A DNA stretch of 64,000 bases, taken from an uncultured Spirochaetota bacterium. Its GTDB lineage: Bacteria; Spirochaetota; UBA4802; UBA5550. The position numbers and the translations under genes were made by a program. The stretch lies in assembly GCA_937872225.1 (NCBI GenBank), contig CALMRZ010000004.1, positions 19,347 to 83,346 of the forward strand, in the 5' to 3' direction. Within the stretch, counting starts at the first letter, position 1. Every line of letters begins with the position of its first letter. This document shows, in pieces, positions 8,676 through 17,670 of the stretch. The notes below the pieces were generated by a model, which worked only from the letters and a program-made list of their open reading frames with translations, did not search any database and was not told where the DNA came from.

Positions 8676-9311
8676 CTACTTGTTTTCCGTGTCGACGACT
8701 TCCTCGCCCTGGCTGTTCATGCGCGCCGCTTCCTGAATCTTCGCTTTATCCTGATCCGTCATGCGCGCGCCTTTGCTTGACAGCAGGTCAGCGATCTCGC
8801 CATGGCCGTTCATCGTGGCCTTCATGACCGCGGTAAGGCCGCTCTTGTCGGCCATATCCAGGTCAGCGCCGGCCCCGATGAGGATCACGACGGTTTCCTT
8901 CTGGCCGTCGGCGGACGCCTTGATGAGGGCCGTCTGGCCCGAATTGTCGGACGCGTTGACGTCGGCCCCTCTTGACAGGAGGAGCTTCACGATCTCAGCG
9001 TTTCCTTCGGCGGAGGCGTTCATGAGCGCCGTGGAGCCGTCGGTGCTTTTGGCGTTGACATCCGCGCCGCCCGTGACCAGGACGCCGGCGATGTCGCGGT
9101 AGTCCTCCTCCGATGCTATGATCAGGGCGGTCCGGCCCGGGTTGTGTTCCTCGCGGGCGTTGACGTCGGCGCCTTTCGCGATAAGCTCGTTCATTGCCGC
9201 GGCGTCTCCCTTGATCACGGCGCCGATCAGCTGCCGGTTCATCTCAGCTTTTTTCGAGCAGGACATGAAGGCGACTGACGCTATCATGCATGAAACCACA
9301 ACCTTGTTCAT
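8676..9311 (-). CDS. Ankyrin-repeat lipoprotein
   Basis: A 211-residue exported protein. The start at 9311 gives a clean lipoprotein signal (MNKVVVSCMIASVAFMSC, lipid-modified C18), so it is preferred over an in-frame ATG 54 bases upstream. Four to five ankyrin repeats follow (for example GRTALIIASEEDYRDIAGVLVTGGADVNAK; SGQTALIKASADGQKETVVILIGAGADLD), then a short charged tail. Ankyrin repeats bind proteins; here they would face the periplasm. It lies just upstream of, and in the same direction as, the pentapeptide protein, so two repeat-scaffold proteins may be co-transcribed across a 78-base gap. Confidence 0.85.
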   Translation of the reverse strand: MNKVVVSCMIASVAFMSCSKKAEMNRQLIGAVIKGDAAAMNELIAKGADVNAREEHNPGRTALIIASEEDYRDIAGVLVTGGADVNAKSTDGSTALMNASAEGNAEIVKLLLSRGADVNASDNSGQTALIKASADGQKETVVILIGAGADLDMADKSGLTAVMKATMNGHGEIADLLSSKGARMTDQDKAKIQEAARMNSQGEEVVDTENK

Positions 9312-9400
9312 CGGTCCGCTCCGTGCGTGGAATAGTGCGCCATGGCCGCGCGCCGCCATGGCCAATGGGTGTATGGTTGACTATCTCGGATAAAAGTCAA

Positions 9401-9901
9401 ACACAATTATGGGGACCCGTCGCGTTTGAACCGGAGTGCCGCGCCGTCTCCGTCGGCTTCGAGGCCGTCTTCGATAAAAGCCTGAAGTTGGTGCGCAAGA
9501 ACCACAATGTCGGCCTCGACTCCCATGACAAAGCGTATCAGAAAAAGCTCATCGCGGCCCTGGAAAAATCCAAGGCCGATTTCCCGCGGGTTTTCCTTTC
9601 AACGGCCTGGCCGGGGACGCCCTTTTTCGAGGGGATGGAAAAAGAGGGAGGGACGAGCCATACCTGGGACGAGGTGCGGAATGACGTGCCGTCGATGCAG
9701 TCGAAGCATTTCACCGGGGAAGAGGCGATAGCGGCAAAGAAGGAGATAATAGACGCCTTTTCCAATCTTCCCAACATACTGCGGATGCTCGCGAGGTGGA
9801 TGTCCAAGGACCGGTCGCTGATCAAGCTGTACCTGAACATGGTGGTGGGTTGCCGCATACGGGATTACAGGCAGAAAAAGCGGAAGGCCATCCAGGCCTG
9901 A
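9401..9901 (+). pseudogene. Remnant of a radical-SAM protein C-terminus
   Basis: An open frame of about 165 codons that begins abruptly without a plausible start, signal or N-terminal domain. Segments such as RVFLSTAWPGTPFFEGMEKEGG, KHFTGEEAIAAKKEIIDAF and the basic helical tail resemble the C-terminal end of B12-type radical-SAM enzymes, where YPGTPLYE-type and TPEE-type motifs occur. The CxxxCxxC cluster motif and cobalamin domain are absent. Codon use is as GC-biased at third positions as in neighbouring genes, so this looks like a truncated former gene. It could instead be an uncharacterised short gene starting from an internal codon. Confidence 0.5.
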
Positions 9902-9911
9902 TTCGCCGGAT

Positions 9912-9945
9912 AAGCCCCCCCAAACCCCCCGCTGGGGGGCTTGTT
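9912..9945 (+). terminator. Strong GC hairpin with T-rich tail
   Basis: AAGCCCCCC (9912-9920) pairs with GGGGGGCTT (9934-9942), followed by GTTT. It lies 11 bases after the radical-SAM remnant stop and probably ended that transcript. Confidence 0.65.
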
Positions 9946-9963
9946 TAATCTGGTTATGTTATT

Positions 9964-10062
9964 AAAGTCCCCCTCCGGGGCCAACGCATTCGGCACATCC
10001 TGTGCCTGCGTTGGCATCAACCTCATCCTGAGAACGCGGATCTAGGGGGCTAGTGGGACTTT
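9964..10062. repeat. Nested inverted repeat of about 100 bp
   Basis: An outer arm pair AAAGTCCC (9964-9971) / GGGACTTT (10055-10062) surrounds a compact two-step hairpin: CCAACGCA (9981-9988) with TGCGTTGG (10007-10014), and GGCACA (9992-9997) with TGTGCC (10001-10006). The inner element is perfect apart from a 3-base bulge. It looks like a REP- or MITE-sized palindromic unit, but no second copy was found in this window. Confidence 0.5.
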
Positions 10063-10090
10063 TACTTTTCTATCATGCTCCGAATTATCC

Positions 10091-12061
10091 TCACGCCTTC
10101 ATCCCTTCAGCCGTATAATGCTTAAGGATCCTCCATGCCGGGTAGGCCAGCCCCGCGAGGCCGAGGAGAAAGACGGTCCGTATGATCCATGTAGACACCG
10201 GCGGCTCCAGGGCCGAGTAGGCAAAGGCCTCGTTTTTTGTATGCGGGCCCGCCTTGAAGGGGATCGTCCCCGCCGACTGGTCGAAGGCGTTCCGGATGTC
10301 GTATGCCGGGGGAAGGCTGTACCGGTTCCCGTAATAGAGCCGGATCGCGCCGGCCTCACCCTTCTTCCATTCCTCCCGCGGCGGCAGCTCGAACACCAGT
10401 TCCTCCCGGGGGACGAACACCGTGAAGGAAGAGAGGGTGAGGGGCCTGTCGTCGCCGTCGATGATGATGAGCTTGAGGGAACCCGTGACGGGCGCGGTCA
10501 GGTCGATGACCTGGGTTTTCGGGTCACCGCTGTTCCTCGAGAGGCGGGCCGTCATGACGCGGTAGTAGGACTTCTCTCCGGCGCCGATGGCGTGTATCTC
10601 CATGAGGCGGTTATACCGCGCGTCATCGAAGGACATGACCAGGCGGCTGATCTTCCGGCGGCCGCTGTTGTCGTAATAATACACGCTTCCCCGCAGGTCG
10701 CTGTCCCGGTCCTTTACGATCGACTTCACCGGCACGGTGATGACGTAATAGGACTGCTTCCGGACCGCCGAATAATAGGCCTTCGGGAAATTGAAGTTCT
10801 GCCGCGCGTTGATGCGGATCCGGACGAAGCGGCGGTCGCCCATGGCGAACCTGATGACGTTCCCCCGGCTGCCCTGGTAGCTGAAGACGGCGTAGTTCCC
10901 GGCTGATTCCCACTCTCCCGCCTTCCTGCCGGTTTCCACCAGGGCCGATGCCTCAAACGGGGTATCGGCGGTTATTTCAATGCCGTTGTACTCAGTCCCT
11001 GCCGGCGGCTCCGGGAGTTTCAGCACGCAGGTGACGCTCCGGTTGTCCGCCTGGCGGTAGATGACCTCCGGCATCGTGGTGCCGGAAAGCTTCGGATCGT
11101 CAACGGCCATCCGGGCCAGGTGGGGGAGGGCGCGGCCGTTCCACACGACGCGGTAATCGGTCCCGCTGCCGTAGCGGATCATGTCGTCGTCGAGAAACAG
11201 CCTGCCGTAAACCGGAAGGGGCGCCCGGTCCTCCTGCGCGGGCTCCGACGCGGCGATATCCTTGTAGTAATGCCAGCTGGAGGCGCGGAAGGTTTCCGCC
11301 GCGGCGGAAGGGGACCCCGGACCGAAGGCGTAGGCGAGCAGTCCCAGGCCCGCGAGGACCGCGAGGGCGGCCGATCCCTTCTTCGGGAATATGCGGTCGT
11401 GGAATTTCTGATAGATGATGCTCAGGGCCACCATGGCGATGCCGAGGGTGAAGCCGGCGATTATCTTGACGGGTTTGCTCATGGCCCAGATGTCGTGGAG
11501 GTAGAACTTGAGCACCACCAGGGCGGCCAGGACGATGCCGCTGATCCGCATCATCTTCTGCTTTCTGGCGAGGCCGAGGATGAAAAAGAGCGCGGCGTAC
11601 AGCGAAAGCACGTATGAATATCCCAGGTTGCGGTAGTGCGGATCATCCGCGAAGTTGTAGTTTTCCTTGAGGCTCCCGATGATGATCGTGGCCATGGCGG
11701 CAACGGCAAAGCCGATCATGGGGCGGCCCAGGGGCTCCTTCATCTGTATGATATAGGCGGCCGCGAGGAAACAGGCGGCCAGGATGAACATGACAAAGCG
11801 CGCGTTGACGATGACGGTGAACCCCACGGGGGTCTGCTCGATGAAATAGAGTCTCGCCAGGGCGGCCGTCCAGAAGGGGAGCGACGCGAAGAGGCATTCC
11901 CGTGAGCGCCAGAAGGCTCCCATGGCTGACAGCACCCCGGCGAAGACGATCCATGAAACGGTGATATATCTCCCCTCGGCGAAATCGGTGACCGCCGCGA
12001 AGATCGCGACGATAAAGATAAGCACCAGCATCGACCTAATGACTGCCAGACGGTTTTTCAT
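10091..12061 (-). CDS. Membrane protein: DUF2339-like C-terminal half joined to DUF3999-like domain
   Basis: A protein of 656 residues. The first roughly 270 residues are a run of hydrophobic helices that continue the DUF2339 multi-span fold of the upstream gene. From about residue 275 (FRASSWHYYKDIAASEPA) a periplasmic beta-rich region follows, resembling DUF3999 (LPVYGRLFLDDDMIRYGSGTDYRVVWNG), with a final membrane span near the C-terminus (TWIIRTVFLLGLAGLAYPAWRIL). The start at 12061 has an excellent ribosome site (AAGGGAG, about 7 bases away), although the gene overlaps the end of its upstream partner by 26 bases. In other bacteria DUF2339 and DUF3999 proteins are separate neighbours. Function is unknown. 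Confidence 0.75.
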   Translation of the reverse strand: MKNRLAVIRSMLVLIFIVAIFAAVTDFAEGRYITVSWIVFAGVLSAMGAFWRSRECLFASLPFWTAALARLYFIEQTPVGFTVIVNARFVMFILAACFLAAAYIIQMKEPLGRPMIGFAVAAMATIIIGSLKENYNFADDPHYRNLGYSYVLSLYAALFFILGLARKQKMMRISGIVLAALVVLKFYLHDIWAMSKPVKIIAGFTLGIAMVALSIIYQKFHDRIFPKKGSAALAVLAGLGLLAYAFGPGSPSAAAETFRASSWHYYKDIAASEPAQEDRAPLPVYGRLFLDDDMIRYGSGTDYRVVWNGRALPHLARMAVDDPKLSGTTMPEVIYRQADNRSVTCVLKLPEPPAGTEYNGIEITADTPFEASALVETGRKAGEWESAGNYAVFSYQGSRGNVIRFAMGDRRFVRIRINARQNFNFPKAYYSAVRKQSYYVITVPVKSIVKDRDSDLRGSVYYYDNSGRRKISRLVMSFDDARYNRLMEIHAIGAGEKSYYRVMTARLSRNSGDPKTQVIDLTAPVTGSLKLIIIDGDDRPLTLSSFTVFVPREELVFELPPREEWKKGEAGAIRLYYGNRYSLPPAYDIRNAFDQSAGTIPFKAGPHTKNEAFAYSALEPPVSTWIIRTVFLLGLAGLAYPAWRILKHYTAEGMKA

Positions 12062-13094
12062 TGCCGACTCCCTTTGAATGGTGATTGAAGATATAGTAAG
12101 ACAGCGCGAGCATCCCCGCGGCGAAAAGGATAAAATGCGGCCTGAGGTTCCGGTGAAACTCGTTGACGGTCCATATCCCCAGCCACAGGAACAGGGCGAT
12201 GTTGGCCGGCAGGAGGACGAGTGCCGCCCTGCTGACCGAGCGCCAGACACGCGGATTGACCGCTATCTCGATTGCCATGAAAAGCAGAAAAACGTACAGG
12301 ATGAAGACGAAGGGCACCGTGAAGCTGCTCCGGGAAAGGTTCTCCGCCGCCCATATGGCATAGACCAGGACATCGGCGCCCAGGAGGACGAAGGGGGCGA
12401 CGCGCCAGTACCGCCTGAAGCTGATGACCAGGAACCCCGCGTTGATTATGGCGATATAGCCGAAGAGGAATCGGTACGAATTCTCTCCCCGCGACATGAG
12501 GACCGGCGCCAGGAACGCGCCGGCGAGACTGAACAGGTAGAGGATCTGGCTGTCGGCACGGGCCGCGACCAGGGCGATGCACGCGCTCAGGATGAACAGC
12601 GCGATGAAGGTCTCCTCCCGGCCGAGGAGGTTGTAAAAAAAGTACGCGCCGAACACGGCCACGTAAAGGATCGCGCAGCCGGTCCCGATGATCGAATGCG
12701 AGATGACCCGGAGTCTGCCCCGGGCCAGGCGCAGTCCGAACGAGGTCACGCCGAAGCCGGCGACAAGGCCCGTGTAGATCCTTCCCGACTCGTTTATCCA
12801 CTGCCGGTCAAAGGCGTACTTTATGAACCATGCCGTTGCCAGGACCAGGGTGAGGAGCCCCAGTTTGCCGATGATGTTCCCCCCGATGAGAGGCTCGAAT
12901 TCCGGCACGATTCTTGTCTTGATGTAGATCCCTATACGGGATTCTTTCCTGGGCTTCTGCGCGGGCTGCGGCGCTTCCGCCGGCGGAAGCGCCGGGGCGC
13001 CGGTCGCATCGAGCTTTTTCTTTATGGAATCAAGCTCCTGCTGGAGGGCATTGACCCGGGCGCGCAATTCATTGATCTCATTCTGGTTTGCCAT
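12036..13094 (-). CDS. DUF2339-family membrane protein, N-terminal half
   Basis: A 352-residue protein with an N-terminal coiled coil (EINELRARVNALQQELDSIKKK), a proline/alanine linker, then about ten membrane helices starting at the DUF2339 signature (GGNIIGKLGLLTLVLATAWFIKYAF). Full-length DUF2339 proteins are often 800-1000 residues; here the family appears cut in two, with the remainder in the overlapping downstream gene. The start at 13094 has a GGGGAGAGG ribosome site; an upstream ATG 66 bases away lacks one. No enzymatic role is known for the family. Confidence 0.78.
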   Translation of the reverse strand: MANQNEINELRARVNALQQELDSIKKKLDATGAPALPPAEAPQPAQKPRKESRIGIYIKTRIVPEFEPLIGGNIIGKLGLLTLVLATAWFIKYAFDRQWINESGRIYTGLVAGFGVTSFGLRLARGRLRVISHSIIGTGCAILYVAVFGAYFFYNLLGREETFIALFILSACIALVAARADSQILYLFSLAGAFLAPVLMSRGENSYRFLFGYIAIINAGFLVISFRRYWRVAPFVLLGADVLVYAIWAAENLSRSSFTVPFVFILYVFLLFMAIEIAVNPRVWRSVSRAALVLLPANIALFLWLGIWTVNEFHRNLRPHFILFAAGMLALSYYIFNHHSKGVGNEKPSGSH

Positions 13095-13282
13095 GACCTC
13101 TCTCCCCTCTGTCGACGTGAGGCGCGCTAAACCGAAACGGGGATGATTATATCTGCCCATCGGATATTGTGCAAGTATTTTCCGGATGTCTGGATGGCCC
13201 CGGGGTCCGGGACCGCCGTGCTTCTGTTTGCCGGACGTAACGCAGGTTATGACGGAGGAATTTAATGCTGTAAAAATTTTAA

Positions 13283-13312
13283 TTGCAAAAGCCGGCGGCG
13301 TTGTGGTATAAT
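13283..13312 (+). promoter_or_regulatory. Candidate promoter of the chemoreceptor gene
   Basis: TTGCAA (13283-13288), an 18-base spacer and a perfect TATAAT (13307-13312) occur about 80 bases before the MCP start. The rest of the gap (13095-13280) shows no gene. Confidence 0.6.
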
Positions 13313-13391
13313 AAATAAATCAAAAAATTATTGCGTATGATGCTCATCGAAATGTACGCCGGTCCATCGCGGCATGACGAGGTGTGGCGGT

Positions 13392-14678
13392 ATGCGGTTA
13401 ATTAAACATGGCAGCAGAATTAAGAGATTCCTGTATCTGTCGGTGCTTTTTGGCGTCTTCATGGGGATAGTATTCCCGTTTTACGCCACTATCTTTGTCA
13501 AGAGCTGGGAAAGCTCCCTGATGCTGGTATTTTTCTGCGCCGGCTGCGTCGTTGCCGGCATACTGGTGGGTATGGTGAGCTATATCATCTTCAAGGTGAC
13601 GATCCTCAATATAATAAGGGATCTTGCCGTTCAATTCGGCAAGATCGCGGAAGGGAAAGGCGACCTGACTGCCAGAGTTGAGTGCGCATCAGAGGATGAG
13701 CTGGGCACTCTGACGGAAAGCTTCAACAGCTTTATCGAAAGAATAAGGGCCGTTATCCAGGACGTCATGGGACTCATCGGGGAGGTGGCCGGTTTTCTTT
13801 CTAACATGACCCAGGCCACGACGTCGCTGAATGAAAACATGCAGGGTCTGGCGGCGTCTTCGGAAGAGATCACGGCGTCCATCGAGGAAATCTCCGCCGG
13901 TGTCGATAATGTCGTCGGAAATTCAAAGAGGCAGAACGAGAGCATCGCGGACCTCGTGGAGCAGATGAAAAACATGGGGGGGATCATCAGGGAAGTTGAC
14001 GTGATGGTGACGGAGACCCGCGGACTCTCGGAACGGCTCACGGGTGAAGCCATGGCGGGCAACACGTCCATGGAAGGGATGACCGACACCCTGAGGAAAA
14101 TAATAGAAAGCTCCCGGGAAGTAACGGGCATAATAGAAATAATAAATGATATCTCCGAAAAAATAAACCTGCTTTCCCTGAACGCGGCGATCGAGGCCGC
14201 CCGGGCCGGGGATTACGGCCGCGGCTTCGCCATCGTGGCGGACGAGATATCGAAACTTGCCGATCAAACCGCGTCGAGCGTGAAGGAGATAAGCTCCTAC
14301 ATCGACATAAACAACAGGGAAATCTCCGCCGGCTTATCCACCATATCGGCTTCAATCGACATGATTAAAAAAATAACCGAGGGTGTCAGCTCCATAAGCG
14401 GAAAAATGAGCGCGGTGTTCACGCACACCAGCAGGCAGATTGAGATAGACAGGAATCTGGAAAGGGTGGCCCTGACGGTAAAGGACCTCTCGGATCAAAC
14501 CATGTCGGCAACGGAAGAACAGAAGATCGCATTCATGGAAAGCGTCCGGGCCATTTCGAACATAAGCGAATTGAACCAGAACAATGCCGAGGCTTCGCGC
14601 GCCCTTGAGTTGAAATCGCGCGATCTTGGTGCTATGGTCGGGTCCCTCAGCCGCAAGATGGCTTTTTTTAAATATTAG
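13392..14678 (+). CDS. Methyl-accepting chemotaxis protein without a large sensor domain
   Basis: A 428-residue chemoreceptor. Two adjacent membrane helices (about residues 13-33 and 40-65) are separated by only a few residues, so there is no periplasmic ligand domain. A HAMP linker (about 66-115, FGKIAEGKGDLTARVECASEDELG) leads to the long cytoplasmic coiled coil. The conserved tip, INLLSLNAAIEAARAGDYGRGF, continues into AIVADEISKLADQ, the CheA/CheW contact region. It probably senses membrane or cytoplasmic state, or relays another protein's signal. The ATG at 13392 follows GAGGTG. No che genes are nearby. Confidence 0.92.
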   Translation: MRLIKHGSRIKRFLYLSVLFGVFMGIVFPFYATIFVKSWESSLMLVFFCAGCVVAGILVGMVSYIIFKVTILNIIRDLAVQFGKIAEGKGDLTARVECASEDELGTLTESFNSFIERIRAVIQDVMGLIGEVAGFLSNMTQATTSLNENMQGLAASSEEITASIEEISAGVDNVVGNSKRQNESIADLVEQMKNMGGIIREVDVMVTETRGLSERLTGEAMAGNTSMEGMTDTLRKIIESSREVTGIIEIINDISEKINLLSLNAAIEAARAGDYGRGFAIVADEISKLADQTASSVKEISSYIDINNREISAGLSTISASIDMIKKITEGVSSISGKMSAVFTHTSRQIEIDRNLERVALTVKDLSDQTMSATEEQKIAFMESVRAISNISELNQNNAEASRALELKSRDLGAMVGSLSRKMAFFKY

Positions 14679-14776
14679 AACATGCCAGGCGGGTTTGTTC
14701 CCGATACGGGCAGGGAAAAAATTTTCGCCGCAGGCAGAAGTAGGAAGGTTTTACCGTGATGGCATGTTGTGCCCTC

Positions 14777-15373
14777 TTATTTGGAACCGCCAGACATTGA
14801 TCCTCCGGACCCGCTTATTCCGGAATATTTCGACAGGCGGTCCTTGATATATTCGAGGTATGATCCGACGTACTGATCGTACTTGAAGTAGCCCTTGTTC
14901 GCTATTGAACCGTCCGGATTATACATGGTCCCGACACCGTGCATCTTTCCGTCTTCCCATTGCCCGATATATTTGGCCCCGCCGGAAAAGGTCATGGTGC
15001 CCTTTCCGTTCCTTCTGCCGTCCCTGAACTGGCCGACATACCTGTCGCCATTGGGCCAGGTATACGTTCCTTTCCCGTGCAGTTTGCCTTCTTTCCACTG
15101 GCCTTCATATTTGCCGCCGTCGGAATAGATTATGGTCCCCTGGCCGTGCATGATATCGCCTTTGAATTCGCCGATATACTTGTGCCCGGCCGCGAAGGTC
15201 AGGGTTCCCTGGCCGTGCCTGTTGCCCTTTTTGAACTGGCCGGTATACTTGTCGCCGTTGGGATAGGTATATGACCCCTGCCCGTTGACGCAATCCCCCG
15301 AGACGCAGTCGGCAAATGCGTGACCGGACAGGCATGCGACGAACAGGAATATCGATGCGATGTATGTTTTCAT
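14777..15373 (-). CDS. Secreted MORN-repeat protein
   Basis: A 198-residue exported protein with a signal peptide (MKTYIASIFLFVACLSGHAFA) followed by about five complete 23-residue MORN repeats (for example KYIGEFKGDIMHGQGTIIYS and RYVGQFRDGRRNGKGTMTFS) and a degenerate first unit. A Gly/Ser-rich tail (SGSGGSMSGGSK) ends it. MORN repeats build an elongated beta hairpin stack used for lipid or protein contact; in bacteria they are mostly uncharacterised. The start is fixed by the signal peptide, with AAAGG about 9 bases upstream. It converges with the chemoreceptor gene. Confidence 0.88.
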   Translation of the reverse strand: MKTYIASIFLFVACLSGHAFADCVSGDCVNGQGSYTYPNGDKYTGQFKKGNRHGQGTLTFAAGHKYIGEFKGDIMHGQGTIIYSDGGKYEGQWKEGKLHGKGTYTWPNGDRYVGQFRDGRRNGKGTMTFSGGAKYIGQWEDGKMHGVGTMYNPDGSIANKGYFKYDQYVGSYLEYIKDRLSKYSGISGSGGSMSGGSK

Positions 15374-15717
15374 TGGTTGACCTTTATCTGCAATTGATCG
15401 GATTTTGAGCGATACTAGTATTACGGGGACATTTTTTTCAAGTATTGTTTCACACCCTGGGATATTTTTTGACATGAATTGAGAGAAAACCACGATAGTG
15501 CCGGATTGCCATGTTTTTTTTGCCCAATCCCGCAAATCGGTTTGACAATTCTTCGTGCCCGGTGTGTCATCAGGGTTCAGGATAAACGGTCGCAGGTCAG
15601 GCTCTGGCCGCGCGATATTGTAATCCGCGGGGCGGAGTTGACGGTAAGGCACGATAACACCGTCGTTGGCAGGAGTCCTGTAACATCAGAATCCAATAAA
15701 ATACCCCGGAGGCATGT

Positions 15718-16131
15718 ATGATCAAAAAACTTGTACCCCTTTCCATTATCGCTGTTCTCTGCGTGTGCGGATGCGGCAAATACGGCGATGTCAAATCAGT
15801 AATAAAGGATATAATCAAGGCGACCGATGCCTGCACCGCGGACATGCAGAAAGCGAATAGCGGGAAAGAGGCGGCTGTCGCCCTGGATGCCTACACTGCT
15901 AAAATGTCCGTCCTGAGGCCCAAAATGAATGAATACTTCAACAAGTATCCCGAGCTCAGGACCTCGAAGCCGAAGGAACTGGAAAAGGTCATGGAGGATT
16001 TCAAGGCGAGCAACAACAAGTTTTTTCCGGTACTCAATGAAGTTATCATGAAGTACAAGGGAGATAAGGATTTCGGCGCAGCCATGGAAAACATGAATAA
16101 CACGAGGAAAAAGAACCCGTATACCAGGTAA
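15718..16131 (+). CDS. Small helical lipoprotein, unknown function
   Basis: A 137-residue lipoprotein. The signal MIKKLVPLSIIAVLCVCGC carries alternative lipidation cysteines at residues 17 and 19. The mature part is charged and predicted helical, with two Lys/Glu-rich segments (KPKELEKVMEDFKASNNK and DKDFGAAMENMNNTRKK). I do not recognise the family. GGAGG stands about 7 bases before the ATG. The 344-base gap upstream (15374-15717) shows no gene; it holds a TTGACA at about 15542 without a convincing -10. Confidence 0.75.
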   Translation: MIKKLVPLSIIAVLCVCGCGKYGDVKSVIKDIIKATDACTADMQKANSGKEAAVALDAYTAKMSVLRPKMNEYFNKYPELRTSKPKELEKVMEDFKASNNKFFPVLNEVIMKYKGDKDFGAAMENMNNTRKKNPYTR

Positions 16132-16310
16132 GCTGTTCGGCGGAAGCCGGTTTTATTGTGCGATCGTGACCCCTGTTTGTGATTGGCCCGGAACAGACAG
16201 GGGGCTTTCTGTTTGCATGAGATGCGCCGTTGGTTTATAATATTCTGTAATAGATTCTTTTCGGATTGAAAAAAATTTAACAACGATCCCTCCCGTTCGT
16301 TCCCTCCGTG

Positions 16311-17645
16311 ATGGACGAATTAAACAAAGAGCAGTACCGGGCCTCCCGTGCCGATAACGGCGTGAGCCTGGTCCTGGCCGGCGCCGGAACCGGCAAGACA
16401 AAGACCCTGGTAGAGAAGGTGCGCAACGTCATGGACTGTCCCGGGATGGGCCCGGATCACATCCTGGTGCTTACCTTCAGCCGGAGAGCGGCGGAAGAAC
16501 TGCGGGACAGGATCGGCTCGGGGTGCGGCGGCGGCCGCGGGATCCATGCCGGCACGTTCCATTCCTTCTGCTTTGACCTGCTGAGGCGTCATGCGTCGGC
16601 CTTCACGGCGGCCGCCGGCTTTTCCCGGTTCCCCGCCGTGGTTGATGATGAAGGGAAAAAGGCCATGATCGGGGAATTGATCCGGCGGGACCTGGGCCGC
16701 TTCCTCGGCATGCCCGCCGGAGTGGTCTATGATCTCGTGACGGGACATGGCAGCCTTGAGAAATGGAAGAGGAAAAAGCTCGATGACTCCGGGCTGGGAG
16801 CGGAACTGACGCTGCTCTCCACAGAGTACCGGCTGGTCAAACAGAAGCGGAATGTCATTGATTATGACGATATGATGGGGTGCGCCATCCGGCTGCTCGA
16901 GACGGACGGCGCGGTGCGGGCGGAGGTCCTCGACCGCTGCCGGTATGTTTTCGTGGACGAGTTCCAGGACGTTTCCGACGACAACATGAGGCTGCTGAAG
17001 CTCCTGCTGCCGGAGAGGGACCGCAACCTTTTTGCCGTGGGCGACGACTGGCAGTCCATTTACGGCTTCAGGGGGGCTTCCGTGGAGCATATCATAAAGA
17101 TGAAACGCCATTTCCCTGAAACGGTGGTCCATCGTCTCACCGTGAATTACCGCTCCCGGAAGGAGATCGTGGCCCTGGCGTGCGGATTCATCCGGAACAA
17201 CCGGCACCGCACCCGGAAATCCCTCCGGGCGAGCCGCGGGAAGGGTGGCATCGTCCGCTCATACACGGTCGGCTCCCTTGAAGAGGAGGCTGATATTATA
17301 AGGGCCGTGATTGCGGGCCATGACCCGGACCGGTGCCTGGCGGTGCTCTTCCGCAATAACTGGCAGGGCCGGTACCTGAAGGAGCGTCTGGGCGGGGAAG
17401 AGATTCCCGGCGTCACGTTCATGACCATGCACGCGTCCAAGGGACTCGAGTTCGATCGTGTGGTCATTGCCGGGGTGTGCGATTCGATTCTTCCCGACGG
17501 GGACAATGATATCGAGGAGGAACGGCGCCTCCTCTTTGTGGCCTGCACCAGGGCCCGCGACGAGCTCCATGTTATCGTGCATGTCAACGACGAGGGCGAG
17601 CCGAGCCGTTTCGGCCGGGAGCTGGGTGTGGTGAAAAAATATTGA
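16311..17645 (+). CDS. Compact UvrD/Rep-type (SF1A) DNA helicase
   Basis: A DNA-unwinding ATPase of 444 residues. Motifs in order: Q-type N-terminus (LNKEQYRAS), Walker A (GAGTGKT), Ia (LTFSRRAAEEL), Walker B/II (VFVDEFQDVS), III (FAVGDDWQSIYGFRGA), IV (VNYRSRKEIV), V (FMTMHASKGLEFDRVVIAG) and VI (EERRLLFVACTRARDELHV). It is about 200-250 residues shorter than UvrD or Rep, mainly in the 1B/2B insertions, so it is a minimal variant rather than housekeeping UvrD. No strong ribosome site is visible; a GTG at 16308 is an alternative start. It precedes the toxin-antitoxin pair, whose -35 box overlaps its stop codon. Confidence 0.9.
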   Translation: MDELNKEQYRASRADNGVSLVLAGAGTGKTKTLVEKVRNVMDCPGMGPDHILVLTFSRRAAEELRDRIGSGCGGGRGIHAGTFHSFCFDLLRRHASAFTAAAGFSRFPAVVDDEGKKAMIGELIRRDLGRFLGMPAGVVYDLVTGHGSLEKWKRKKLDDSGLGAELTLLSTEYRLVKQKRNVIDYDDMMGCAIRLLETDGAVRAEVLDRCRYVFVDEFQDVSDDNMRLLKLLLPERDRNLFAVGDDWQSIYGFRGASVEHIIKMKRHFPETVVHRLTVNYRSRKEIVALACGFIRNNRHRTRKSLRASRGKGGIVRSYTVGSLEEEADIIRAVIAGHDPDRCLAVLFRNNWQGRYLKERLGGEEIPGVTFMTMHASKGLEFDRVVIAGVCDSILPDGDNDIEEERRLLFVACTRARDELHVIVHVNDEGEPSRFGRELGVVKKY

Positions 17646-17670
17646 CAATGTATACTATATGTGATATATT
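17642..17670 (+). promoter_or_regulatory. Promoter of the toxin-antitoxin operon
   Basis: TTGACA (17642-17647), a 17-base spacer and TATATT (17665-17670) form a near-consensus promoter. The -35 overlaps the helicase stop codon, and the -10 directly abuts the toxin ATG at 17671. A TATACT at 17651-17656 is an alternative -10. With the first pairing, transcription would start at or inside the first codons. Confidence 0.65.
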
